Shown piece by piece: positions 44,670 through 52,357 of a stretch of 64,000 nucleotides of DNA. The translations under genes were made by a program, and so were the position numbers. Positions within the stretch are counted from its first letter, which is position 1. The number at the start of each line of letters is the position of its first letter. Source of the stretch: SZUA-584 sp040768905 (GTDB lineage: Bacteria; Bacillota; Clostridia; Christensenellales; SZUA-584); contig JAXGMA010000001.1 of NCBI GenBank assembly GCA_040768905.1, positions 186,001-250,000 of the forward strand, in the 5' to 3' direction. The notes under the pieces were generated by a model. It did no database searches, was not told the origin of the DNA, and saw nothing but the letters and a program-made list of their open reading frames with translations.

Positions 44670-45385
44670 CAAATAAACCCCCGGCTATGCCGGGGGAAGA
44701 CAGCGAGCTTTAGCTTCAAGCAAATACCTCCTATGTTAAAATGATGAGGTTTGCCGACCGCATCAAAAACAAAGGAGGCAGTCCAATGGACAAGAATAGT
44801 CTAGCACATACTATGTGGGAATGTAAGTATCACATTGTGTTTGCGCCGAAATACAGAAGACAAGTCATCTATGGGAAGCTGAAGAAAGACATAGGGAAAA
44901 TCTTGCGGGAGCTGTGTGACAGAAAGGGGATAGAAATAATCGAAGCAGAGCTATGCCCAGATCATGTACATATGCTAGTGAGAATACCGCCGAAATTGAG
45001 CGTATCTCAGGTAATGGGGTATCTGAAAGGAAAAAGCTCACTAATAATATTTGATAGGCATGCGAATCTGAAATACAAATACGGAAGCAGGCATTTTTGG
45101 TGTAGAGGATACTACGTAGATACGGTTGGGAAAAATGCGAAAAGGATGCAGGAATATATCCGAAGGCAGCTACAGGAAGACGCCACCGCAGATCAGATAA
45201 GCATGAAGGAGTACATTGACCCGTTTACGGGTAAGCCGACGAACAAAGGCAAGTAACAAGACCCTTTAGGGTCGGCCAGAGAATATTATGCGGTTGGCAA
45301 ACGATTCAATGCGCTTGCAAGCGCAAGCCGGTAACATGCCCTTATAGGGCTAGAGCATACCACCGGCTAAGCCGGTGGTACTGAT
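44670..45385 (+). mobile_element. IS200/IS605-type insertion sequence (tnpA only)
   Basis: Element of about 0.7 kb. Its left end has a hairpin CCCCCGGC-TAT-GCCGGGGG (44678-44696) and its right end ACCACCGGC-TAA-GCCGGTGGT (45359-45379). Both share the CCGGCT-A-GCCGG core, as expected for subterminal hairpins recognised by a Y1 transposase. Such elements have no terminal inverted repeats and make no target duplication, so the exact cleavage sites cannot be read here. Extra small hairpins lie at 45311-45324 and 45338-45350. No tnpB is present. Confidence 0.8.
44786..45256 (+). CDS. tnpA: IS200-family Y1 (HUH) transposase TnpA
   Basis: A 156-aa single-strand DNA transposase. The metal motif HVHML (HUH) is about residue 65-69, preceded by HIVFAPKYRR. 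The C-terminal region RHFWCRGYYVDTVG and the helix EYIRRQ hold the catalytic Tyr. The frame opens 45 bases earlier, but AAAGGAGG fixes the ATG at 44786. The product is full length with no disruption, so it may be active. Confidence 0.92.
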   Translation: MDKNSLAHTMWECKYHIVFAPKYRRQVIYGKLKKDIGKILRELCDRKGIEIIEAELCPDHVHMLVRIPPKLSVSQVMGYLKGKSSLIIFDRHANLKYKYGSRHFWCRGYYVDTVGKNAKRMQEYIRRQLQEDATADQISMKEYIDPFTGKPTNKGK

Positions 45386-45430
45386 TATATTGTGCGAAGC
45401 TGTGTAATAATGCTTTGAAAGGAAGGGCAG

Positions 45431-45860
45431 GTGCGCGTGAAAGTCATTTTATACATAGCCGGGCTGGCTTTGGCTGTTGCCTCTTTTGGTTGTTCGGCAA
45501 GACTCGACCCGGTTTATGTTGAGGCTTTATTAAACGAGCCTGTTGAAGAAAAAAGCGTGCAGAGCGTGATAACGGCAAGTTATTCTGTCATCAACGCGCA
45601 GATACTGCTGCGAACGTCTTCAAAAGAGTCTGTCGTTTATGATGCATCGCCGTATTATGATGAACATTGGTCAGTTTGGGTGGGCGCTCTTGCCGCAGAA
45701 GAAGACGGGCTTAGGATATAGTGGAGATGTGCTTGTGATCACCGCAGATTATTACACTGATCATACGGTACAAACACTCCTGATAAGCGTGGATAAGGAT
45801 CTGAACATCACGATTTTTGATCAAACCATGAAAGAAAAGAGCGGATATAAAAAAACATAA
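45431..45860 (+). pseudogene. Frameshifted small lipoprotein gene
   Basis: The first frame (GTG at 45431 to a TAG at 45719) encodes a lipoprotein signal (LALAVASFGC), then about 70 residues ending WVGALAAEEDGL. The continuing sequence in the next frame up to 45860 reads GYSGDVLVITADYY and LLISVDKDLNITIFDQT, which looks like the natural C-terminal half. The switch falls near 45705-45716. A one-base indel (true mutation or sequence error) would restore a protein of about 140 aa. It lies just after the IS200 element. No family was recognised. Confidence 0.6.
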
Positions 45861-45920
45861 AAAGGGTGCTTATCATGGGGATGCTCCAACGAAAGCCAGG
45901 CCCGCCGCACAGTTATTCTC

Positions 45921-45950
45921 TTACACGTTGTCAGGATGCTGTGATATAAT
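45921..45950 (+). promoter_or_regulatory. Promoter of the OYE redox operon
   Basis: TTACAC (45921-45926), 18-base spacer, TATAAT (45945-45950), about 65 bases before the OYE gene. Confidence 0.55.
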
Positions 45951-46015
45951 AAAGCAAAAGTCGAAGTTTTCAAAGCAGAAGACAAAAAGAATAATCGCTA
46001 GGCACGGGAACACAT

Positions 46016-47338
46016 ATGAAGGCAAATAAATTTAACTTTACGACAATCGCTCAGTTGCGGGCAGAATCAGAGCGGCTCGGTATAGATATACCTTTGGATG
46101 AAGATGTATCAGTCCTCAAGAGCAAAATCAACGTCAACGGCAAAACGCTGCAGAACCGTATCGTGTTTCAGCCGATGGAAGGCTGCGACGGCAATGCCGA
46201 CGGAAGCTTGGGTGAACATACCGTAAGAAGGTATGAAAAATTTGCAGGGAGCGGCGCCGCACTTATTTGGTTTGAAGCCGTGGCGGTTGTCAATGAAGGC
46301 CGGGCCAACCCAAGACAGCTTATGATCAATCCGTCAAACATGGATGCATTTAAGGCTGCTGCGGAGCTGATCAAAGACACCGGTCTTAAGAAAAACGGCT
46401 TTGAACCGGTCGTGATCATGCAGCTGACGCATTCCGGGCGCTATGCAAAGCCGGACGGCCAGCCCCTGCCGGTCGTTGCATACAATTCTCCTTTATTGGA
46501 AAAAAACAAACCGATACCAAAGCAACGCATCATCACGGATGCGCAGCTTGAAGCGCTTGAGGACAGTTTCGGCGAAGCAGCGAAATTGGCGCAGGCCTGC
46601 GGCTTTGACGGTGTGGACTTAAAAGCATGCCACAGGTATCTCGTGAGCGAACTGCTCTCGGCTTATAAAAGGCCGGGCAAATACGGCGGAGCATTCGAAA
46701 ACAGGACAAGGTTTTTAAGAAACATCATCAAGGCAGCCAAAGCCAAAACAGATGACGGCTTTATCGTTGCCACACGGCTCAATGTCTATGACGGCTTTGC
46801 GTATCCGTATGGGTTTGGCGTCAAAGAAGGCGGCGGCACGCAGATGGATTTGTCGGAGGCTTATAAGCTTGCCGATCAGCTCTTTCAAGAGTCAGGCGTA
46901 TCGCTTATTAACGTCACGCTTGGCAATCCGTATGTCAATCCGCATGTCAACAGGCCGTCTGACAACTGCGGATACGAAACCGGGGAGCATCCGCTCTGGG
47001 GCGTAGAAAGAGCCATAAAGGCGGCCGGTGCGCTGCAAAAAAAGCTCCCGCATATGTCTATCGTTTGCTCGGCGCTCTCATATCTGCGGCAGTTTTCGGT
47101 GAATGCGGCGGCGGGTGCCATCAACGCTGGCATGGCAAAACTCGCAGGGTTTGGACGGATGACATTCGCTTACCCGGATTTTGCAAAAGACCTGTTTGAA
47201 AAAGGTCAGCTCGATGCCGGAAAATGCTGCATCGCTTGCGGCAATTGCAGCAAACTGATGAGGGCCGGGCAGATAAGCGGGTGCGTGATCAGAGACAAAG
47301 AGTATGCAAAAATTTTTAAAGAGAAGGTGCAGAGGTAA
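46016..47338 (+). CDS. Old-yellow-enzyme family NADH:flavin oxidoreductase
   Basis: A 440-aa FMN TIM-barrel enoate-reductase-type protein. IVFQPMEGCDGNADGS and VVIMQLTHSGRYAKPDG are typical active-site strands. The end has CCIACGNCSKLMRAGQISGC, matching the CxxCxxCx11C iron-sulfur motif of the 2,4-dienoyl-CoA reductase branch. The protein stops there: the FAD/NAD-binding C-terminal domain of that branch is absent. It is the first gene of a four-gene operon with SDR, flavoprotein and cysteine hydrolase. The substrate is unknown; reduction of a conjugated C=C bond is likely. Confidence 0.82.
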   Translation: MKANKFNFTTIAQLRAESERLGIDIPLDEDVSVLKSKINVNGKTLQNRIVFQPMEGCDGNADGSLGEHTVRRYEKFAGSGAALIWFEAVAVVNEGRANPRQLMINPSNMDAFKAAAELIKDTGLKKNGFEPVVIMQLTHSGRYAKPDGQPLPVVAYNSPLLEKNKPIPKQRIITDAQLEALEDSFGEAAKLAQACGFDGVDLKACHRYLVSELLSAYKRPGKYGGAFENRTRFLRNIIKAAKAKTDDGFIVATRLNVYDGFAYPYGFGVKEGGGTQMDLSEAYKLADQLFQESGVSLINVTLGNPYVNPHVNRPSDNCGYETGEHPLWGVERAIKAAGALQKKLPHMSIVCSALSYLRQFSVNAAAGAINAGMAKLAGFGRMTFAYPDFAKDLFEKGQLDAGKCCIACGNCSKLMRAGQISGCVIRDKEYAKIFKEKVQR

Positions 47339-48121
47339 ATGCAGACCGATAAAAAAGTCGCCGCTGTGACAGGTTCAAGAAGGGGCATTGGCTTTGCCGT
47401 CGCGCAAAGGCTGTTGGAACAAGGCTATTTTGTTGTTGTATCCGCCACAGCTGGTGAGATTGATGCGCGCCAAGCTATGGACACACTGCGAAAAATTTCA
47501 GAAAACTGTGTGTATATACAATGTGACATATCTGATGAACGGCAGAGAGAAAACTTGATAGAGTCTGTTTCCTCAAAGTGTGGCAGGCTCGATGTGCTGG
47601 TGAACAACGCCGGTGTTGCACCGGCCTCCAGGATGGATCTTTTGGAAACTACGCAAGAGAGCTATGACAGAGTGCTGGACACCAACCTGAAAGGTACGTT
47701 TTTTATGTGCCAGCTGGCCGCCAATGCTATGATCAAGATGAGAGCCCAAAACTTCACCGGCTTCCTGCCGAGGATCATCAACATCGGCTCCATATCGTCA
47801 TATGTTTCGTCTGTAAACCGGGGAGAATACTGTATTTCCAAAGCAGGTATTTCCATGGTGACCAAGCTCTTTGCGGACAGGCTTGCAGAATACGGCATAC
47901 CCGTCTTTGAAGTCAGTCCGGGCATCATCGAAACAGACATGATCAGCAGCGTCAAAGAAAAATATATTGAGGCTGTCCATAAGGGCTTAACACCTATCGG
48001 ACGCTTAGGGCAGCCCAAGGACATTGCAGACAGTGTGCTCGCATTATGCAGCGGCATGCTTGATTTTGCAACGGGACAAGTGATCAATGCGGACGGCGGA
48101 TTTCATATCAGAAGGTTGTGA
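47339..48121 (+). CDS. Short-chain dehydrogenase/reductase
   Basis: A 260-aa classical SDR. TGSRRGIGFAVAQRL is the NAD(P) loop, NNAGVAP the structural motif, and Ser in INIGSISS with YCISKAG (Tyr-x-x-x-Lys) completes the catalytic set. The C-terminal GQVINADGGFHI is typical of 3-oxoacyl-ACP-reductase-like members. It begins at the stop of the OYE gene and ends four bases before the flavoprotein gene, so it is a firm operon member. It probably acts on a hydroxyl or ketone of the same substrate. Confidence 0.88.
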   Translation: MQTDKKVAAVTGSRRGIGFAVAQRLLEQGYFVVVSATAGEIDARQAMDTLRKISENCVYIQCDISDERQRENLIESVSSKCGRLDVLVNNAGVAPASRMDLLETTQESYDRVLDTNLKGTFFMCQLAANAMIKMRAQNFTGFLPRIINIGSISSYVSSVNRGEYCISKAGISMVTKLFADRLAEYGIPVFEVSPGIIETDMISSVKEKYIEAVHKGLTPIGRLGQPKDIADSVLALCSGMLDFATGQVINADGGFHIRRL

Positions 48122-48124
48122 GCG

Positions 48125-50101
48125 ATGCATATCAAAGAGGATGCGGTGCGGATCTGCGGCATCAACATGGCGGTCTATTCGCTCGATACACTTGTTATCG
48201 GGACAGGCTGCGCAGGGTACAACGCGGCCGACTGGCTGCATAAGCTTGGCAGGCGAAGCCTTGCCATCATCACTGAAGGCATAGGCATCGGCACATCGAG
48301 AAACACAGGCAGTGACAAACAAACCTATTACAAGCTCTCTTTGGGTGCCGATACAAAGGATTCAGTCACGCAGATGGCGCAGGATCTGTTCGACGGCGGC
48401 AGTGTCAACGGCGATACGGCTTTGGTTGAAGCTGCCTGTTCAGCAAGGTCTTTTATCAAACTTGCCAATCTCGGCGTGCCTTTTCCCGTCAACGAGTATG
48501 GTGAATACATCGGATACCAAACTGATCATGACTTAAGGCAGCGCGCCACCTCCGCCGGACCTTTGACGTCACGGTATATGACCGAGTGTTTGGAAAATGA
48601 GGTGGCAAAGAATAATACCAGAGTCTTTGACGGCATGGCTGCAGTCAAACTGATCGTTAAGAACAATAAAATAGCTGGCATTTTGGCCATAGACACTCAA
48701 AGCGCGAATGAAGGCAGGGGCTTAACGCTTTTCAATTGCGAGAATGTGGTGCTGGCAACCGGCGGGCCGGCGGGGATCTATGACGATTCTGTATATCCGC
48801 TTTGTCACACGGGGATGAGCGGCCTTGCGGTGGAGGCGGGCGCGAAGCTCAACAACCTGCAGGAATGGCAGTACGGGATGGCTGCAAAGAAATTCAGATG
48901 GAATGTTTCCGGCACATATCAGCAGGTGATACCCAGATATATTTCTGTCGACAAACGGGGGACTCAAACAGAATTCCTGTATGCATACTTTGATTCTCCT
49001 GCACAGGCGCTTGACATGGTGTTTTTGAAAGGATATCAATGGCCGTTTGATGCACAAAAGCTTAAGGGATCTTCAAAAATCGATATCGCCATCCATCATG
49101 AAGAAAGAAAGGGCAACAAGGTCTTTCTTGATTTCACGCAAGAGCCTGAGGCGCTTAAAAATGGGTTTGATATCCTTGGAGATGAGGCCTATGCGTATCT
49201 GAAAAGATCGGGCGCGCTTGTCAAAACACCGATAAATCGGCTTGAGGTCATGAACAAAAAGGCAATCGGCATTTTTAAGGCAAATGGTATCGATCTTTAT
49301 AATGAGCCGCTCGAGATATCGGTCTGTGCGCAGCACAACAACGGCGGTGTGGATGTGGACACAAACTGGGAAAGCAGCGTAAGCGGGCTTTATGCCGCGG
49401 GCGAAGCGGCAGGCACTTTCGGTGTGTACAGGCCGGGCGGCAGCGCGCTGAACGCCGCGCAGGTGGGCAGTTTAAGATGCGCCGAACATATTGCCGAAAA
49501 AAAAGAGACGCTCAAGCCAGTAGATGCATTTATTGATCTGGTCAAAGAGCAGGAGGCGTGCTTTATTTCAATGATTCTCGGTGTTGGATATGGGGGCGAA
49601 AACACAACACTGGCGGAACGCGAAAAACTGCAAAAAGAAATGAGCCTACATGCAGGTTTTATTCGGCATTTGCCTTCGCTCAGATCGTTGTATAGAAAAC
49701 GGGTCAAACAGCAAAAGATCTGCATGGAAGGCAAACATGCAAGTGATGCCAAAGGATTATATCAGTTGTTAAAAAACAGAGATATCCTGCTGACACAGGC
49801 TGCCGTATTGAACGCCATGACGCTGGCTGCTGAAAAAACAGGAAGCCGCGGTTCGTGTTTGGTCTATAAAGAAGAAAAAAGGGAACACAAGCAAGAGAAC
49901 AAAGAATACAGACAAAAGCGTGTGATCACCCGGATGACCGGCGGCAGTATAAAAAGCGGGTTTGTAACTGTCAGAAACATCCCCGAACGGGACACATGGT
50001 TTGAGACCGTATGGAACGGGTACCTTGCCAGATCGGAAGCGGAGCACGGCTTACGTCAAAGGGAAAAAGGCGAAGAAAAAGAAGAAGTTATGAAAACATG
50101 A
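48125..50101 (+). CDS. FAD-dependent fumarate-reductase-like flavoprotein
   Basis: A 658-aa member of the FAD-binding-2 family. LDTLVIGTGCAGYNAA is the dinucleotide fold at about residues 20-35. NVVLATGGPAGIYDDS and the end block SGLYAAGEAAGTFGVYRPGGSALNA bind FAD. A C-terminal extension of about 170 aa is rich in Lys, Glu and Arg. The canonical fumarate/succinate active-site sequence was not recognised, so the substrate is open. No Fe-S or membrane-anchor partner is nearby, suggesting a soluble reductase or dehydrogenase working with the OYE and SDR. Confidence 0.82.
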   Translation: MHIKEDAVRICGINMAVYSLDTLVIGTGCAGYNAADWLHKLGRRSLAIITEGIGIGTSRNTGSDKQTYYKLSLGADTKDSVTQMAQDLFDGGSVNGDTALVEAACSARSFIKLANLGVPFPVNEYGEYIGYQTDHDLRQRATSAGPLTSRYMTECLENEVAKNNTRVFDGMAAVKLIVKNNKIAGILAIDTQSANEGRGLTLFNCENVVLATGGPAGIYDDSVYPLCHTGMSGLAVEAGAKLNNLQEWQYGMAAKKFRWNVSGTYQQVIPRYISVDKRGTQTEFLYAYFDSPAQALDMVFLKGYQWPFDAQKLKGSSKIDIAIHHEERKGNKVFLDFTQEPEALKNGFDILGDEAYAYLKRSGALVKTPINRLEVMNKKAIGIFKANGIDLYNEPLEISVCAQHNNGGVDVDTNWESSVSGLYAAGEAAGTFGVYRPGGSALNAAQVGSLRCAEHIAEKKETLKPVDAFIDLVKEQEACFISMILGVGYGGENTTLAEREKLQKEMSLHAGFIRHLPSLRSLYRKRVKQQKICMEGKHASDAKGLYQLLKNRDILLTQAAVLNAMTLAAEKTGSRGSCLVYKEEKREHKQENKEYRQKRVITRMTGGSIKSGFVTVRNIPERDTWFETVWNGYLARSEAEHGLRQREKGEEKEEVMKT

Positions 50102-50285
50102 CCAGATGACTAGCTAAGAAAAGTTGTTTTTTGATGTTACGCTGACTGGTCTCGGTATTGTTTATAGACGTGATCAGTCGCAAACCAGCACCTGGCCAAT
50201 GTATAATGATCTATTAGACTTTGCAGTTGCTCTGGGAAACTCCAGAGACTTTAAAATCACATACAAAAGGAGAGATGAAAACGAA

Positions 50286-50903
50286 ATGACAAGAGATTTG
50301 GATATCGCAAAAACTGCGCTGCTTATCGTTGATATGCAAAACGATTTTGTACGTTGCGGAGGAGCTATGCAGGTTGAGGATGCGCTCAAAACAGTACCGG
50401 CCATCAAAAGCCTGCTGGATTTTGCGCGCGCCAAGGACATGCCAGTGATCTATACCAAATTTGTCACGGGTAAAAACAGCTCGTTGCTGTGGAATTGGAG
50501 CCCGCAGATCGAACAGGACAATGCGTGCAGGAGATGCTTTGAAAGGCATTACCCGGATATTCAAAAAACACTCAACTGCAGCGATATCATCGATGAGCTG
50601 AGTCCACTGCAGAATGAATATGTGATCGAAAAATACTGGTATTCATCTTTCAGGAACACAAGCCTGGTGGACGTTTTGCAAAGTGAAAACTGTGACACCG
50701 TCATCGTGACAGGCACTGTGACACAAATATGCGTAGAGGACACGGTTCACGATGCTTTTGCAAATGGTTTTAAGGTCATCGTTGCACAAGACGGCGTGTC
50801 CTCGTTTGATGATGAACTGCATCAAGCGACCCTGAAGAACATTGAGATGAAATACGGGTACGTCATGACATCTGAAGAAATAATCAAAAACTTGAAGCGG
50901 TAA
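50286..50903 (+). CDS. Isochorismatase-superfamily cysteine hydrolase
   Basis: A 205-aa hydrolase. The catalytic triad is visible: Asp in LLIVDMQNDF, Lys in VIEKYWYSSF, and Cys in VTGTVTQICVEDTVHDAF. Relatives are nicotinamidases, N-carbamoylsarcosine and maleamate amidohydrolases. The frame is open for another 162 bases upstream, but AAAGGAGAGATG places the start at 50286 and the remainder resembles no family. It follows the flavoprotein by 184 bases. It may remove an amide in the pathway served by the upstream redox genes (inference). Confidence 0.82.
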   Translation: MTRDLDIAKTALLIVDMQNDFVRCGGAMQVEDALKTVPAIKSLLDFARAKDMPVIYTKFVTGKNSSLLWNWSPQIEQDNACRRCFERHYPDIQKTLNCSDIIDELSPLQNEYVIEKYWYSSFRNTSLVDVLQSENCDTVIVTGTVTQICVEDTVHDAFANGFKVIVAQDGVSSFDDELHQATLKNIEMKYGYVMTSEEIIKNLKR

Positions 50904-50915
50904 AAGCCGTATAGA

Positions 50916-50948
50916 AAAGAGCCAAAGGCATGATGCCTTTGGCTCTTT
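50916..50948. terminator. Bidirectional terminator
   Basis: Perfect 15-bp stem AAAGAGCCAAAGGCA (50916-50930) with TGCCTTTGGCTCTTT (50934-50948) around a three-base loop, between convergent genes. The A-rich start and T-rich end serve both strands. Confidence 0.85.
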
Positions 50949-50959
50949 GTGGTTATTGT

Positions 50960-51619
50960 TCAAGGCTGCGGCCATTGACCGGGTGCTGGAGGTGTCGGCG
51001 GAGCGGCTGGCGGCGGGGGAACCGGCGGCATGGCATTGCTGGGGGGATAGGTTTGCGGAGCAGCTGGCGGCGTGTTTTGGGGCTGTTCTCTTATAAACGC
51101 AAACACGCACGCAATGATCAGCAGTATCGAGGCAATAAAGCCAAGCCCGGTAAATACGGACAGCACTGCAGCGATTAGAAGCAGAACACCCGAGGCAATG
51201 CGTTTTTTACGGATGATAGCACCGCCGATGATGCCGAGTATGCCGCCGATCAATCCGGCAATACCGGCCAATAACAAGGCGACAAAAGCTGCGCCCAAGC
51301 CGGCGCTGACGATGCCGGCAGGGTTGTAGCTGCCCGAGCCGCTTATGTCAAAACCCGAGTCCGGGGCAAAATTAAAATCGTTATCCCAATCACGGTCCCC
51401 GCTGCTGTCCCAATCGGTGTCCCAATCGGTGTCCCAGTCAAAATCAGCGCCTGGATCCCAAGGGTCACTCTCAAACTCAAAGGGCGAATCGTAGCCGGGG
51501 TAAGACGTGACCGAATTGCTGAATATCCCGAACATCGTGGCGCTGAAAAAGAAAATAAATGCAAAGATGATGGAGAGCGTGCCGCCGATGATGCCCAAAA
51601 CGAGGCCGGCTGTTTTCAT
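50960..51619 (-). CDS. Membrane protein with Asp/Trp repeat loop
   Basis: A 219-aa protein: an N-terminal membrane helix (GLVLGIIGGTLSIIFAFIFFF), then an external-looking loop from about 35 to 95 full of Asp, Trp, Phe and Gly with a small tandem repeat (DTDWDTDWD). Three more hydrophobic helices (about 100-175) and a Pro-rich tail (PPVPPPPAAPPTPPAP) follow. It resembles DUF4064-type small membrane proteins. AAGGAGGATTC precedes the ATG. The acidic-aromatic loop might bind cations or wall material; this is speculation. Confidence 0.65.
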   Translation of the reverse strand: MKTAGLVLGIIGGTLSIIFAFIFFFSATMFGIFSNSVTSYPGYDSPFEFESDPWDPGADFDWDTDWDTDWDSSGDRDWDNDFNFAPDSGFDISGSGSYNPAGIVSAGLGAAFVALLLAGIAGLIGGILGIIGGAIIRKKRIASGVLLLIAAVLSVFTGLGFIASILLIIACVFAFIREQPQNTPPAAPQTYPPSNAMPPVPPPPAAPPTPPAPGQWPQP

Positions 51620-51655
51620 AAAGAATCCTCCTTAATCATTGATCAACATTGATAT

Positions 51656-51669
51656 CGAATTCGAATTCG
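51656..51669. promoter_or_regulatory. Palindrome upstream of the Asp/Trp membrane protein
   Basis: Self-complementary CGAATTCGAATTCG about 37 bases before the start codon of the 51619 gene. Its size and position suit a dimeric regulator site, but no regulator is known. Confidence 0.35.
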
Positions 51670-51705
51670 CGTACAAGATTGTTTTAAAAGCAAGCCGCAC
51701 GCTTA

Positions 51706-52077
51706 TTATGCCTGCTTATTTGTTTCATCGTCAGGCTGTTGCTTTTTGTTTGCCGTGAACATTTTGATCAGCACGTGGGTGATGGGAATAATGAAGAAAA
51801 TAAGCCACCCGGGATGCCAAAGCGCGTGGAAAAAACCAAGATAAAGGTAAACGACCACGCAGATTATCGAGACGATGCCCGAGACAGCTCCTGCGACGTC
51901 ACGCTTTGTGGCTACATCCACGATGGCTGAAACGATGGGGATCGAAAGAAAAATCAGCCAAGTCGGGTGCCAGATGTGCATCGTAAAACCGATAAACAAG
52001 AACGCTGCCACAGAAAGAAGAGAAACAAGGCTAATGATAGCATGGCCGACAGGGCTCTTTTTGGGTTTTGCAGACAT
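51706..52077 (-). CDS. Small membrane protein with internal duplication
   Basis: A 123-aa protein with four hydrophobic segments arranged as two similar halves: IGFTMHIWHPTWLIFLSIPI and LGFFHALWHPGWLIFFIIPI both carry the WHPxWLIF core. The halves are joined by a basic loop (DVATKRDVAG). A basic N-terminus and a hydrophilic tail (KKQQPDDETNKQA) frame the pair. GAGGTGA on the minus strand supports the ATG at 52077 over a GTG 9 bases out. Family and function were not recognised. Confidence 0.6.
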   Translation of the reverse strand: MSAKPKKSPVGHAIISLVSLLSVAAFLFIGFTMHIWHPTWLIFLSIPIVSAIVDVATKRDVAGAVSGIVSIICVVVYLYLGFFHALWHPGWLIFFIIPITHVLIKMFTANKKQQPDDETNKQA

Positions 52078-52259
52078 TATATTCACCTCACATCACAAAT
52101 ATGTTTCAATTATATTCTATTTGTTGTCTGTGTGCAATTTATTTTGTTCTGATTATTGATACTATCATGTCATCTTAGGGCGCGGCTTTCAAAAGTTTTA
52201 TGTGCAAAAGAAAGCTGGACAGAAGCAGAAAAAAATACCTATAATAGATCAAAAGAGGC

Positions 52260-52288
52260 TTGCATTTCTATATAAAAAGTATTATGAT
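52260..52288 (+). promoter_or_regulatory. Promoter of dnaJ-clpB
   Basis: TTGCAT (52260-52265), 17-base spacer, TATGAT (52283-52288), directly before the CtsR box. A second possible promoter lies just upstream: TGGACA (52216-52221), 18 bases, TATAAT (52240-52245). Confidence 0.6.
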
Positions 52289-52293
52289 TAAAA

Positions 52294-52310
52294 GGTCAAA
52301 GAAAGTCAAA
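52294..52310 (+). promoter_or_regulatory. CtsR operator (heptad direct repeat)
   Basis: GGTCAAA, three bases, AGTCAAA: the known CtsR box of Firmicutes (two direct heptads with a 3-base gap). It covers the expected transcription start (about 52295), so CtsR would block the dnaJ-clpB promoter until heat or protein stress. No ctsR gene is in the window. No CIRCE element was seen. Confidence 0.85.
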
Positions 52311-52357
52311 GTCACTGAAGGGTCAGTGCCGGCGCATAAGAAAGGGGAGAATGAGCT

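Noticed and set aside
50124..50285. N-terminal 54-codon extension of the isochorismatase-like gene
   Set aside because: No ribosome site and no family similarity; a strong site supports the internal ATG.
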